Assembly (NCBI RefSeq): GCF_029867415.1
Contig: NC_081182.1
Span: forward strand, 41,403,462-41,467,461
From: Vicia villosa
Lineage: Eukaryota; Streptophyta; Magnoliopsida; Fabales; Fabaceae
DNA: 64,000 bases
Reading direction: 5' to 3'
Position numbers and translations under genes: made by a program. Numbering within the stretch: position 1 is the first letter of the stretch; each line of letters opens with the position of its first letter. Shown piece after piece: positions 9,231 to 19,516 of the stretch. Below the pieces are notes generated by a model. The model was not told the origin of the DNA. It did no database searches and saw only the letters and a program-made list of their open reading frames with translations.

Positions 9231-9704
9231 TTAAAATAGAATTAATGATTGATAAAATTTAAGAAATAAAAAGAAATGTTAAGTAAGTAATATCTTATAC
9301 TGTAATATATAAAATAAACAATAGTTAGCATTAGTTATATGGTTATGTGGGGTAAGATGGAGAAATTTTATGTACATGACGTTGTTGGTTGGATAATGAT
9401 CAAGTTTGAACTTTATTATGTCTACATGCCGGAACATGTTTGATTTAAAAAGTCGTCACATTCATATTCATATGTCAATTTTGTTATGTAAGGATCTTCA
9501 ATGCTCAATGCAGTAAGAAGTTTTTTTCCATTATCACCATACAATACTACACAATGATAATCATAGTCTTTAAAAATATTGCAAAGTTGACGTGTAATTT
9601 CTATATCAACAAAAAGAAGAATAAAATTAGTTAAAAATATAAATAAAACTATACATTTAAATTAAAAGCTAAGAAGTTTTAAAGAAACCTAACTTGGCAA
9701 TGCA
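9231..9704. other. Spacer between two MULE ends
   Basis: AT-rich DNA with no gene or clear repeat. Two related MULE termini face each other across it. Confidence 0.45.
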
Positions 9705-9779
9705 TTATTTATGAAAATTTCTTCACCCACCTCCTAACCTTCTTGCCCACTCCTGGTGAATTTACCACACTACCCCTTG

Positions 9780-9987
9780 TTTCGGAAGTTCATTTCTGAA
9801 AAAGTACTTTTTTTGTAAAAAAAGGTGTTTTCGGAAACGTATCTCCGAAAACGTGTTTTTTTTAATATAAAATATTGATTTCGGAGATGCATCTCCGAAA
9901 TAAAGTTACTTTTCAGAAAATGTGGTGTTTTCGGAAGTTCATCTCCGAACGCACCCCCTTGAGAGAATTCGGAAATGAACCTCCGAA
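9780..9987. repeat. Left subterminal palindrome array of the MULE
   Basis: Five copies of a TTCGGA-(about 8)-TCCGAA palindrome lie at about 9780, 9829, 9879, 9929 and 9967, mostly 50 bp apart. They mirror the array in element A. Subterminal repeats are commonly transposase-binding sites; the role here is inferred. Confidence 0.75.
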
Positions 9988-10081
9988 TTTATGTCTGGAC
10001 AGAAGAAAAATGAAAAACAACAACGATTCGCTTTATTTAATCGGGTGAAGATTACAACGATAATATTACTGAAAATTAAAG

Positions 10082-10399
10082 TTACATATTGTTGAACACG
10101 GGTAGGTGGGGATGAGTCAACATTTTGATAACATCGTCCGCCGATCTTTGAAGTTTCGCGTCCAACTCGATCGGGCCTTTTGAAGAAAATCGGTCGAACG
10201 TTGTCCACAAAACCGCTAAATCTTCGTCGTTCTTGATCTCAAAAGGTGTGAACTTAATGCCTCCCTCGTCGTTAAGCGATGGCGAGCGGTACTCGAGCTT
10301 GACAACCTTTCGATTCTCGGGATAGTGCAAAAGCGTGTTAAGCGACGGTATCAACTCCGCAAACGGCGTGTCGCGTGAGAAGTGAAATTGGAACGGCAT
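10082..10399 (-). CDS. Small MULE-associated protein, unknown function
   Basis: 105 residues beginning MPFQFHFSRDTPFAELIPSL and ending HLPVFNNM. It is the last gene of the MULE in transcription order, and its C-terminal part is found again, inverted, in element A (8757-8863), so it travels with this MULE family. Open sequence continues a few codons upstream (...VYFKTGYP), suggesting that the original start was further 5' or that a start codon was lost. The charged segments with KLEYRS and EDLAVLW resemble an N-terminal module seen in legume MULE proteins, perhaps PB1-like, but this is a guess. A pair of palindromes (10556-10617) sits about 160 bp upstream in the promoter position. Confidence 0.55.
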   Translation of the reverse strand: MPFQFHFSRDTPFAELIPSLNTLLHYPENRKVVKLEYRSPSLNDEGGIKFTPFEIKNDEDLAVLWTTFDRFSSKGPIELDAKLQRSADDVIKMLTHPHLPVFNNM

Positions 10400-10555
10400 C
10401 GGATAGCCGGTTTTAAAGTAGACGAATGTTAGGTGGGGCTAGGTTTGTGTCATTTGTGTTTTGTGGTGTGAAGAGGATGAAGAAGAGTGTGTAGTATTTA
10501 TAGACTTATTGGAGCATTGATGGCCCAACAAACCTTATCCTGCCTCAGGGGACCT

Positions 10556-10617
10556 TTCGGAAATGAACTTCCGAAAATAGGAGGCAGAGATGTATATTTC
10601 GGAAGTTCATTTCCGAA
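10556..10617 (-). promoter_or_regulatory. Palindrome pair upstream of the small MULE gene
   Basis: Two 20-bp palindromes, TTCGGAAATGAACTTCCGAA at 10556-10575 and its complementary form at 10598-10617, lie 42 bp apart. They are the same motif as in the termini and sit between the OTU gene and the start of the next gene. Confidence 0.55.
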
Positions 10618-10828
10618 TTATGCAGAAACAGACATAAATTTTGCATTTTGTTGATTGCTTAGTGTGTTGTGTAAATTGAACAAATGGAAGGTACATTAAA
10701 CATAAATTAGACAAAGATGACATAAAACATACTTATATTATATATGTATTGAATCGGTCCGATTTTACATGATAAACAACAATACATACAAAAATTGTCA
10801 TTACAAACCAAAAACGATCCGGAACGAA

Positions 10829-11470
10829 CTAAAATTCACCGAACCAATCGGTGGATCCTAAGTCCAAAATAGGCACGTTCTTCGACCGCTCTCTATTTTG
10901 CTCGCGCTCTTGGCTCATCATTTCTTCAAACTCCGCCATTCTTGAAACGAAAGGATCCAGCCAAGTCTCCGCCTCATTTGAACGATGTGCGGTCCATTGA
11001 CAACAAGTAGCCGGTATAGGACACCCCGGTTTCAAAAACACTTGGACGAAGTGCCGCGATCGTAGATACCCGATGCATATGATCCGGCCCGACGAGTCCA
11101 ATGGCGGTCGACCATGAAGTGGAAAGAAAGTCTCACTTAGTCCAAACCTCGTCAAATCGACGCATACAATATCATATGCACTTGCTATTAGATGACCCAT
11201 ATCGGGGAATGACATCCACTTCGAGACCGGAGCGATACCGGTAAGTGATGGAACAAGTGAATCATGAATTTTCGCAAACTTTTCTTGATTTTCATATAGT
11301 CGGCCGTAGATGTCCCGATACGAAGTCAACTCCGCAATAAGTTCCCGTCGGACTAAAGTGTGATTATTTTCCCCTTTACCGAGCAAACCCGCAACGGCCC
11401 GATATCCACAATTGTCGTCGCCTCCAACATCAACGATGTTATCGATATATTTGTGCATAAAAAGTGGCAT
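10829..11470 (-). CDS. OTU-type cysteine protease carried by the MULE
   Basis: 213 residues. The OTU catalytic entry GGDDNCGYRAV gives Asp18 and Cys21, and YLRSRHFVQVFL gives the catalytic His at about residue 140, so the active site looks intact. OTU proteases remove ubiquitin or related modifiers, and some plant MULEs carry OTU or Ulp1-like peptidases. The ORF begins four bases past the transposase stop. Conserved-looking codons (VYIDE) continue upstream of its Met1 in the same frame, so in relatives the two were probably one fusion protein. A frameshift near the run of six A residues (minus strand) would account for the split. The C-terminal 50 residues are Glu/Arg-rich. Expression as a separate protein is possible but unproven. 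Confidence 0.75.
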   Translation of the reverse strand: MPLFMHKYIDNIVDVGGDDNCGYRAVAGLLGKGENNHTLVRRELIAELTSYRDIYGRLYENQEKFAKIHDSLVPSLTGIAPVSKWMSFPDMGHLIASAYDIVCVDLTRFGLSETFFPLHGRPPLDSSGRIICIGYLRSRHFVQVFLKPGCPIPATCCQWTAHRSNEAETWLDPFVSRMAEFEEMMSQEREQNRERSKNVPILDLGSTDWFGEF

Positions 11471-11474
11471 CTCA

Positions 11475-13554
11475 TCAATGTAGACAATGGGTATTTTTTA
11501 TCGGCGGTGTGCGAGGTGGCTTCGAAATACGGGCACCTTTGTTACCACTACACTTGGACTTAGGTGTCTCATGAATTTCCGGGAACGATGCATCAACATG
11601 TTCAAAGTAGGAAGGAGATCGTTTTGTTGACGTGTCATCTTGTGTAATTTTGGACTTTTTCGGTGCACCTTTCGTCTTAACCGGTTGAGATGGCGGTTTC
11701 AAATCGGTGGTCTCCGGAAATGCGATCTTTCGCAATTGTTCTTTTATATGCATTTTTGTTGTGTCGTCCGCTTTAGCAAACTTCTCCATTATCACTTCCA
11801 ACTCGTCGGAGATGGTGATTTTGGAGTCATTTTCTTTCGGCGGGTCAAAATCATCAAAATGAAGTTTCTTCCAATGGTCGGCTACCTCATCCATGCGTAT
11901 GGGTGAATTCAACTTTTTCTTTTTTGCAAGTATACAAGCACATGGAAGGCCGTATGTCTTTCTAATGGTGCACCCACATAATGAACTATCCGTCCCCGTG
12001 GTCTCCGACTGCTTAGCTTCATGAAACAAAAAATTCAAACCCGTTCGAGATATGTTGTAAATCAATTGGGAGAATAGAATTTGGCCCTTATACCGATGTT
12101 CCATAACCGTCTTGCTCCGACCGAACGATGTTTGAATTTCATTGTGTTGATTTTGGAGCATTTGGTTGACGGTGTCCCATCCCCGACACAAATCTCCCTT
12201 GCTATCACGCAACCACCTCTTGAAGACCGCATGTACGGATTCAACTCGGTTAGTCGTGGTGCAACCAAGATGTCTAACCCGATTTGTCCAAGCGCACACG
12301 ACTTTTTCTCTAACTTTGTCAAGAATGGTGGATTCGACGTAATGACAAAAAGTCTTAATGGAACCACACAAAGACCTAAAGTGTACCAATTTCTCGGTAT
12401 ACACCTCTTCGGAGTATGCATCCAAAATTTCCCTCCATGCCGCCATTATCCTATCAACCACAACACCGGCTTTAACAACTTTACCATTTTCATCCGGCCT
12501 ATCTTTTGTCCCAACCGCGGGTTTCAACTTGCTTCTCACGTTGCAAGTTATGTGATACCGACAAAGTAAAGCGGTAGATGTCGGGAAGACAGTATCGACC
12601 GCATTTATCAAAGCATTGTCCCGATCGGTGACAATGACGTTTGGCATAACCTCTTGATCAACTAACAAAGACTTGCAAATTCCCAAGGCCCACGTAAAGT
12701 TGTCTTCTTTTTCACACTCCAAAAAAGCAAACCCCACCGAATAAGTCTTGTCCGTCGAGGTCACACCGACTATCTCTAGAACCGGAAGCCTATATTTGTT
12801 TGTCTTGTACGTCGAATCCATGACTAGAACGATTGGAAATGTGTTGAATAATTTGATACTTTCGGAAGCTTGAAACATATTTGTTATCGCCTAGTAGTTT
12901 CAAAAGTTGTTGCATTTCCGACCGAGGGCCCATATTCAATACTTTGAGATTGTGCCGTTCATTGTAAACTTGCTTGATATTTGAAACGCTATCCGGATTC
13001 TTACGCTTCAAATCGGCAAGTATGTTGCGAGGCGCCACTTTGACTATCGTTAGGTCCGATATCACATCCCTCTCTTCGCGGGACAAACGACACGCCATTG
13101 GATGTCCGTGTAACTTGACATCCAAGGCATGATTATGAATTCCACAAATTACGGTTAACTGCCACAAATCATCAACACTCCGAGTAGCACGCAACTTAAA
13201 CGGACACCCGCACTTTCTCGATCCCGTGTCCTCGTATTTTAGCACCCGGTTTGATTGTACATAACTACCACCCCGTTCGCAATTCAAAACAACGAAAGCT
13301 TTCCGCCAACTATTTCCGTTGTCCGACCTTAAAATAACAATTCCAAATCCATGTTTGTTAGCTTCCTTCCAAACCCAATCAATCAATTGTTCGCGACTAC
13401 CGAAGCTCCGATCATTTGTAAAATGTTGCCGAACATCGACTGCATTGATCATAGGAGTAACGTCAATAACCGGATCGTTATTAACGTTGACAATTTCCGG
13501 AACTAATACTCCATCGTCTTGCACAATGTTGTCCGGATGCACCATACCTAACAA
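11475..13554 (-). pseudogene. FAR1-type MULE transposase, frameshifted
   Basis: The first frame (13554-12790) holds a FAR1/WRKY-GCM1-type DNA-binding region with the KCGCPF and GIHNHAL zinc-ligand motifs. The second frame (12878-11475) holds the MULE DDE domain: first Asp in VMDSTYKTN, second in VTDRDNALINAV, Glu in TTNRVESVH. A SWIM zinc finger (CGCTIRKTYGLPCAC) and a basic tail follow. The frames overlap at 12790-12878, and the junction appears to have a small deletion plus a frame change just before ESIKLFNTFP. The active site itself is complete, so damage is probably recent. Function was cut-and-paste transposition of MULE ends. A palindrome pair lies about 55 bp upstream of the start. 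Confidence 0.85.
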
Positions 13555-13609
13555 ATGAATAAATTAGCAAAATTGGCCAAAACTGTTTTTTTTAACTGCC
13601 ACGACATAT

Positions 13610-13667
13610 TTCGGAAGTTCATTTCCGAAATTTATTAGGTAATATATTTCGGAAATGAACTTCCGAA
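13610..13667 (-). promoter_or_regulatory. Palindrome pair upstream of the MULE transposase
   Basis: 20-bp palindromes lie at 13610-13629 and 13648-13667, immediately upstream of the transposase start at 13554. They have the same motif as the termini, so transposase could bind its own promoter; this is inference. Confidence 0.55.
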
Positions 13668-13905
13668 CCATATCAGTTTCAGCATAAAATTTATCAATCA
13701 ATGTAGTGAAATAGGGGATGAAATGAGTGATGTTTACCTGAAATTGTAGCTTTCTATGCTCCCTTTAACGTGATCAACGGTTTGAAACTTGATTTTAGGG
13801 CGAAAAATGGATGGAGATTGATTGGGTTTTGGAGAGGGTTTTGAGATGTTTTGGAGAAAAATGATGAAATAGTGAAGGAGGGAAATTTGTATATGCAGGA
13901 ATATT

Positions 13906-14060
13906 TTCGGAAATGAACTTCCGAAAATATTCACGTTTTTAAAATTTTTTAACTTCGGAGATGCATCCCCGAAAACACCACTTTTTTGGTGTTTTCGGAG
14001 ATGCATTTCCGAAGTTAAAAAAAATTCAAAAAAAAAAAAACTTCGGAGATGAATCTCCGA
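13906..14060. repeat. Right subterminal palindrome array of the MULE
   Basis: Four TTCGGA...TCCGAA palindromes lie at about 13906, 13953, 13994 and 14041. One arm at 13953 is degenerate. They mirror the left array. Confidence 0.7.
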
Positions 14061-14133
14061 AGCAGGGGCAGTTTTGGTTTTTCGCTGGGGGTGACCCCCA
14101 TAGGGAGGTGGGTAAAGAAATTTTCTTATTTAT

Positions 14134-15268
14134 AGGAGTTAGTGTAACATCAAATGAGAAATTTTCGTTATGACATATGCATCTGCTATGATAGCGGGGT
14201 AATTATTGTTGACATGAAATCGTCTGGAAATTTTTAATCCCAAAAGTAGTATTGTCGTAGTACCCAAGTTGTACAACAACATTATCCGAAAAATTATACT
14301 AGCATTGAACAATATGAGAACAACCACTTATTATAAGCGGAAGATCATATTTCTGACTATAAATAATGACATGATGAAATCATTAATTATTCAAGATGAT
14401 CCAAAAATGATTTAATTCATTGTTATATATACATATGAACAAACTTTAGAAGAATCTCTGGCCGTGACTATAAAAGGAAGAAAAAAATATTTCAATTAAG
14501 AACAACAATATTAGAGGAAAAGAGGAAAAAAATTTAAAACACTTACTTGTGTAGAAATTTTAGCAATTGAAAAAATATATTTTAGAGTTGAATGAATCAG
14601 ACGGCCAGTTGATGCCGTTATTATGGAAGAAAATCTAGCAACAGAAGTATAAAAGGATTGAGATGCAATGAAATCTTGTAAAATGAAGCATATAAAGAGT
14701 GAAATGTGTATTATGAGATAATAAATAATGGACGGAGTTAAAAGTAGTGGGTTTGAGTGTATAAGACACGGTGTAATATCTGTGATTGAAGATATATGTT
14801 TTTAAAATTTTTAAATAAAAAATGAAATATGTGCATTTGAGAAAATAGTTAGATTAAGAGAGACATAGAACTGAACGACCAGAGAAGCACCTTATCGTCC
14901 CAAAACAGACATGTCTATATTTGAACACCAACGATCAAGAATAAAACCTCAAGTGTGAAATTAATTGTCTTTTCAATTTATATTCAAGTGAGGTTTAATG
15001 GTAAATCTGGTAGTGGTGGGGAAGAGCGCGCGGTAACGGGGGTAAGGTTGCATTGATTATGGGGCCCACAAAGTAGATAGGATGTCGAGTATAAATGAAG
15101 GCGGGGTTAGTACTATGTTCAAGAAATATGAAAGGGCAGGAAATGGAAATGCTAATCCATGTGTCTCTTTCATCATTCAACAGAATGTACAATTTTCTTA
15201 TTTTAATGAGTTTATTTGTCCTTATTTTAATTAGTTTGATATTTTAAAAGTATTTTTTTGTCAGTTTT
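14134..15268. other. No gene seen
   Basis: AT-rich spacer between the MULE and the Ogre-like element. Short ORFs lack any recognisable feature. Confidence 0.5.
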
Positions 15269-15273
15269 GCATT

Positions 15274-18200
15274 TGTCATACCCCAAAATTTGCCCTCCAG
15301 ATTCTTTTTAAAAGTGCAAATAGAAATGAAGTCCATTAAACTTAAATTGATCCAGGCCCATGACCTCTAAACCCACCTTGCATTAGTTACATTATTTATT
15401 TTATTTGTTTTGAATTTTATTTGTTTAAATACAAATTAAATAAAAAATAAATAAAATAAATGTCAATTAAAGAGGGAGAGAGGCGCATGATTTGATTTTT
15501 TTTTTTTAATCAAATGTTTATTGAGAGATAATTGGTAAAATTTAAGACAAATATGGAAGATTTTTATAATTTCAGGTCTCTTTCCAAATCATATCACAAT
15601 CTTCACAAATTTGCAAAGATTTAAGGTGAAATTATTAACCTAATTGGTTACAATATAAAACGATAAGATGGTGAAGCCAACGGGGGATTTTTTAGGATTG
15701 GCAAAAAAGAGAATTGGTGCCAAGCTTCAAACAAACTCAAAGAAAACTTCACACTCTGCCTGCGAAATTGTAGCTGTTTCCAGACAAGGCAAGGACGCCA
15801 AACGACTCCTTGGAGGTTTCCGATCAATCCCAGCCGCTTGCAGCACGGGAACCCAGTCGAAATCGCAGCGTCACGGTTCCGTTTTCACGCCTCTTTTATT
15901 TTTCGATCTCATTCATATATGCATCATAAACCATGTTTAAATATAGCACTGTGTTTATAATCATGTGGGGAAACTTTCTGGGTAATTTAATTTAGGTTTC
16001 GTTGCAAAATCAAGAAACCACCATGGCTAGGTTAGTAAGCTCCGGTTTGGGGTTTCTTAACACAGATTTAATTGGGATAAAAGAATGGTTCTACTGTGTT
16101 CAAGAGACAATTTCGAACCGATATGTACTCTTAATTCTAATTAATATTGTGTGATTGCCAAGGTTGATATTTGCAGGTCTTATTACCACACACTAAAATC
16201 ATGGCTGTGAGTTTGTGTTACTCGTGAAGAAGAAGAGAATGGCGCTGTATTTTTTTTTAGTTTTGTCGTTTTCTAATCTAACATATTCAACATGCTGCGG
16301 TTATTATTCATCATGTTAACATAACAGGGATGGCAAATCGTGTATGGTGGTTACCCCAGAGACTGGGGTTCGAACCCCACATTGATGTTTTTACTATGTT
16401 ATTAGTTGCTTCTAAATCCAATGCTCCTATTCGCGTGCGGCCTACGGTGAACCATCGGTTCACTCCCATCAGATCTCATCCAAGTCAACATCCAACGCTT
16501 CAGGACATACAAGCCTACCATGAACCTTCATAAGCCAGTAACACCCAATCGCAGCTAAGTTTTTTTCTATTTTTATTTTTTATTTTTAATGGCATAACAT
16601 TTTATTTAATTTGTTTTCCTTTTGTTTTTGTTTATTAAAATATTTATCTTTTTTAAATCTTTTTATTGTGCTAAAAATTTATATTTTTATACTATTGACT
16701 ATTTTATTTCTTTTTTTATCGAAAGTTCGAGTTTTTTACAATTTTATCCATAATTGTTATTTAAAATTCAATTTATTTTCAAATGAACTTTTTATCGATT
16801 AAATAATTAGGATCATATCCAATAATTATTTAATCGATATATTGATCCGAACTCTCGATTTTTCTCCATAACTTTGGTTTTATTTCAGTTAGTTTGTTAT
16901 TTTATTAACTATGGTTAACTTGTGCCCTAAATCAGGGTTTGGGGGGTTTGTCGTTAGAACATTCATGCACTAAAATATTTTATTTTCTATGCCTTTTCAG
17001 GGTTACTTTTCAAACACTCCGACTACGCGCCTCGCCTTATACGAAGCTAAGTATTCTATTTATTTTAATTGAAAAGTTTATTTGGTTTTCTTTTAAAAAT
17101 TAGGGTTGCTTTGCCTTCATCCCTTTTCTGCCTTGCCTTTCAGGGTCAACCCCAAAAGCAACCTCCGACTCTAACCATATCAGATCAAATCCAAATCAAA
17201 GCTAAGTATTATTTATTATTCATTATTAATTTATTTATCTTTTATTTTATTAGGGTTAACCCTAATTGTCCCCGAACCGATAATGCACTCACCCTCTTTT
17301 GTTTGCCATTTTTCTGTCCTTCAGGGTTTGTCAAATGCCAAAGCTTCGTCATTGGTAACCCTAAACCTCATTTTATTTTATGCTTTTTATTATTATTACT
17401 TATGCCAAACCCTATTAAGGGATCCGCTGGTTACAATTCCCCTCTCCTCCGCTGGTTTCATTTTCCCCCTTCCCTTTATTGCTTTATATATTGCTGGTTA
17501 GTAATCTTAGGGAGTGCAAGCCTTAAATCAATGTAGATAATTAATTAAAAGATAAATATCTGAATATAATCACGTGATTGGTGCACACACGCACGCTTTT
17601 GGGTAACCCTCTCTGCTGCCTTGTTGCCTTGTTGCCTGTTGCCTTTGTGTTTTTGCAGAATAAGCCACGTCCCTCGAATTCGAAGATACCTCAGCCATGT
17701 TGCCTCGAATAAAGGTTATGAGACCCTAAAAACGATGCTGCCTTCGGTACACTAACATGACCTCGACCCTCGGATGTTGCCTACGGAAAAAGGCTGAGGT
17801 ATCTTCTGGCTGCCTACGAAATGGCTTATTTTGATCCTTGCCTTAGACTACCTGCCCTTCTATGGCATGGGACAGTCTTATGGCAAAGGATGCTTCGACG
17901 ACCCTTCAACCTCCAAATCAAAGGACTTCCTTACCCTCCTATGGTATGGATAGCCCTGAAAGGCTAAAAGAACATTTTTTATCTAACCAGGTAATTTGCC
18001 CTTAATTGCATGCTCTGGTTTAAAATCTTTTTCTACCCTTTTCTCAAAAATCTTCAAAAAGCTACGCTTATTTACAAGCTAAAGTCTTATTTCTTTTCTA
18101 CACTTTTTCTTTCAAAAAGAGCAAAGCAATTAAGAGCCCATGGAAAACCATGGATGCAAAGGGTGCCTTACACCTTCCCTTTGCATAAATTACCCCCCGA

Positions 18201-18331
18201 ACTCAGTTTTTATTTAAAAGGTTTTTCCTGTTCTTTTAGCCTTTCTGATATTTGGATAAAATAAAAGTCGGTGGCGACTCATGCTTAACCGCGACATTTC
18301 GATCGATAAAAAGTCAGTTCACCGTGTTACA
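15274..18331 (+). repeat. 5' LTR of the Ogre-like element
   Basis: A 3058-bp direct repeat of 23745-26808. ORFs such as 15668-15940 and 17069-17536 recur in the other LTR and show no protein family, so they are not called genes. A tRNA-like B-box motif lies at 16367-16376. Three segments each end in a gctaagt motif (near 16553, 17045 and 17201) followed by T-rich DNA. Confidence 0.95.
16331..16380 (+). other. tRNA-like B box inside the Ogre-like LTR
   Basis: GGTTCGAACC (16367-16376) matches the tRNA T-arm/B-box consensus and follows a short self-complementary CCCC/GGGG segment. An A-box-like TGGC run lies upstream but is weak and too close. The same sequence occurs in the 3' LTR at 24837-24846. 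It may be tRNA-derived DNA or chance. Confidence 0.35.
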
Positions 18332-18335
18332 GAAC

Positions 18336-18353
18336 TGGCGACTCTGCTGGGGA
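18336..18353 (+). other. Primer binding site (tRNA-Arg type)
   Basis: TGGCGACTCTGCTGGGGA starts four bases after the 5' LTR. This 18-base site is characteristic of Ogre elements of legumes. Confidence 0.85.
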
Positions 18354-19516
18354 TTTTTCGATAAAAGAGGGGTTACCTTAAAAGTTTAGGATCACTTAAT
18401 TGTATTCCATTGTTTGCTTTGTTTGTTTTATTTTTCAGGGGCGTTTTCGGGAATTAACTGAAGGACGAATCCTATTCCCGGATTCAAGAACACTTAAGAT
18501 TAGGAGTGGCATAGTCATGGCGACCTCTTTCACATATGTGGGAGATGAGTCAATATGAAGTTCACGCTTGAGTTAGGACTCCATAGCATATGCACACCTT
18601 TCTCAAATGAGGGGGGTCTATGTATGTGTCTATGGGTGCGCCGGAGCTCAAGGACCTTTAGTTACCCTTAACCCATCCTGGCCTTTAGGAACGTAGTGGG
18701 GGGACTACTCTTGACAAATGTTAAGAACTAGTCGCTACCCGATGCTACAATTCAGATAGGTTCTTTCTCAAAGTATCATTGCATGGTGCAAATGCATCAT
18801 GTCCGAGGGTGCTTTAGAAGGGCTGACAATTCTGGATAACTTTTAGAACCCGTTGCTGAAATCTCCTTATCCATAGAAATACCCTTGGGAAGGACACCTG
18901 ATCAGACTCCATGCAAGCCCTAAGCCAAAAATTGTGTGACTTGTGTGACTTGTTTGTGTTTACTACTAACCTTCATTTCCTTGCAGGTTTTGTTGAAAGG
19001 ACCTGTTTGTCCTTACAATCTCACACTATGCCTAACAAACTTCATTCGCATAACATCATGACATCATGACATCATAAGCATAACATGATTAACTAACCCT
19101 TTCAAGGATCTTAGGAATTTATGGCGCACAAATTCAGGTGCTCTTATCAAGGACTGAATTCCTATCTAGGGGCAAGAGGATTTATTTTCCTCTGGCCACG
19201 TACCTTCCAATTCAAAGACTCAGTACCTATCAAGGGGCAAGAGGATTTATTTTCCTCTAGCCATGTGCCTTCAAATTTAAGAGTATCCCGAATCAGAGGC
19301 TATGACCCACTTGATATGGTGAGCTCGATTCTCAAAAGAAGGATGTTCAAAGACAAAGTTCATATTTCTTCAAACGAAGATGCGACCAAATCATTTCTAA
19401 TGTTGCTAACTAAATTCCCAAGGATCCTTGAAAACATTTCATTTGCATTCATAACATCGCATAACAGGTTTCCTATGATGGGTTTCTCATCCTTGCTCGC
19501 TGTTTATTTCAGCATC
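18354..19516 (+). other. 5' untranslated leader of the Ogre-like element
   Basis: No gene is supported. It contains a partial tandem duplication around 19160-19270 (aggatttattttcctct twice). An open frame runs from 19121 into gag but the extension looks non-coding. The element lacks the extra 5' ORF known from full-length Ogre. Confidence 0.5.

Larger units (their letters stand above)
9713..14125 (-). mobile_element. Complete Mutator-like element (MULE) with OTU gene (element B)
   Basis: The 4413-bp element has perfect 11-bp ends (gaaaatttctt at the left, its complement at the right) within longer diverged terminal repeats that include accccacctc-like sequence. It is flanked by a perfect 8-bp duplication, ttatttat, at 9705-9712 and 14126-14133; MULEs usually make about 9 bp. 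Its genes all lie on the minus strand: FAR1-type transposase (broken), OTU-type protease, and a small conserved unknown protein. Palindromes of about 20 bp fill both termini and recur before two of the genes. The transposase is damaged, so this copy is probably not autonomous now. Confidence 0.9.

Noticed and set aside
11360..12569. Plus-strand ORFs over the MULE genes
   Set aside because: Antisense shadows of the transposase and OTU frames; no similarity of their own.
15668..18264. Open frames of 60-155 codons in the Ogre-like LTRs (also at 24137-26741)
   Set aside because: Both LTRs carry identical copies, the composition is AT-driven and there are no domains; LTR-internal chance ORFs.
19121..19516. 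N-terminal extension of the Ogre-type Gag
   Set aside because: The extension includes translated leader duplications; the family-typical start is at 19517.
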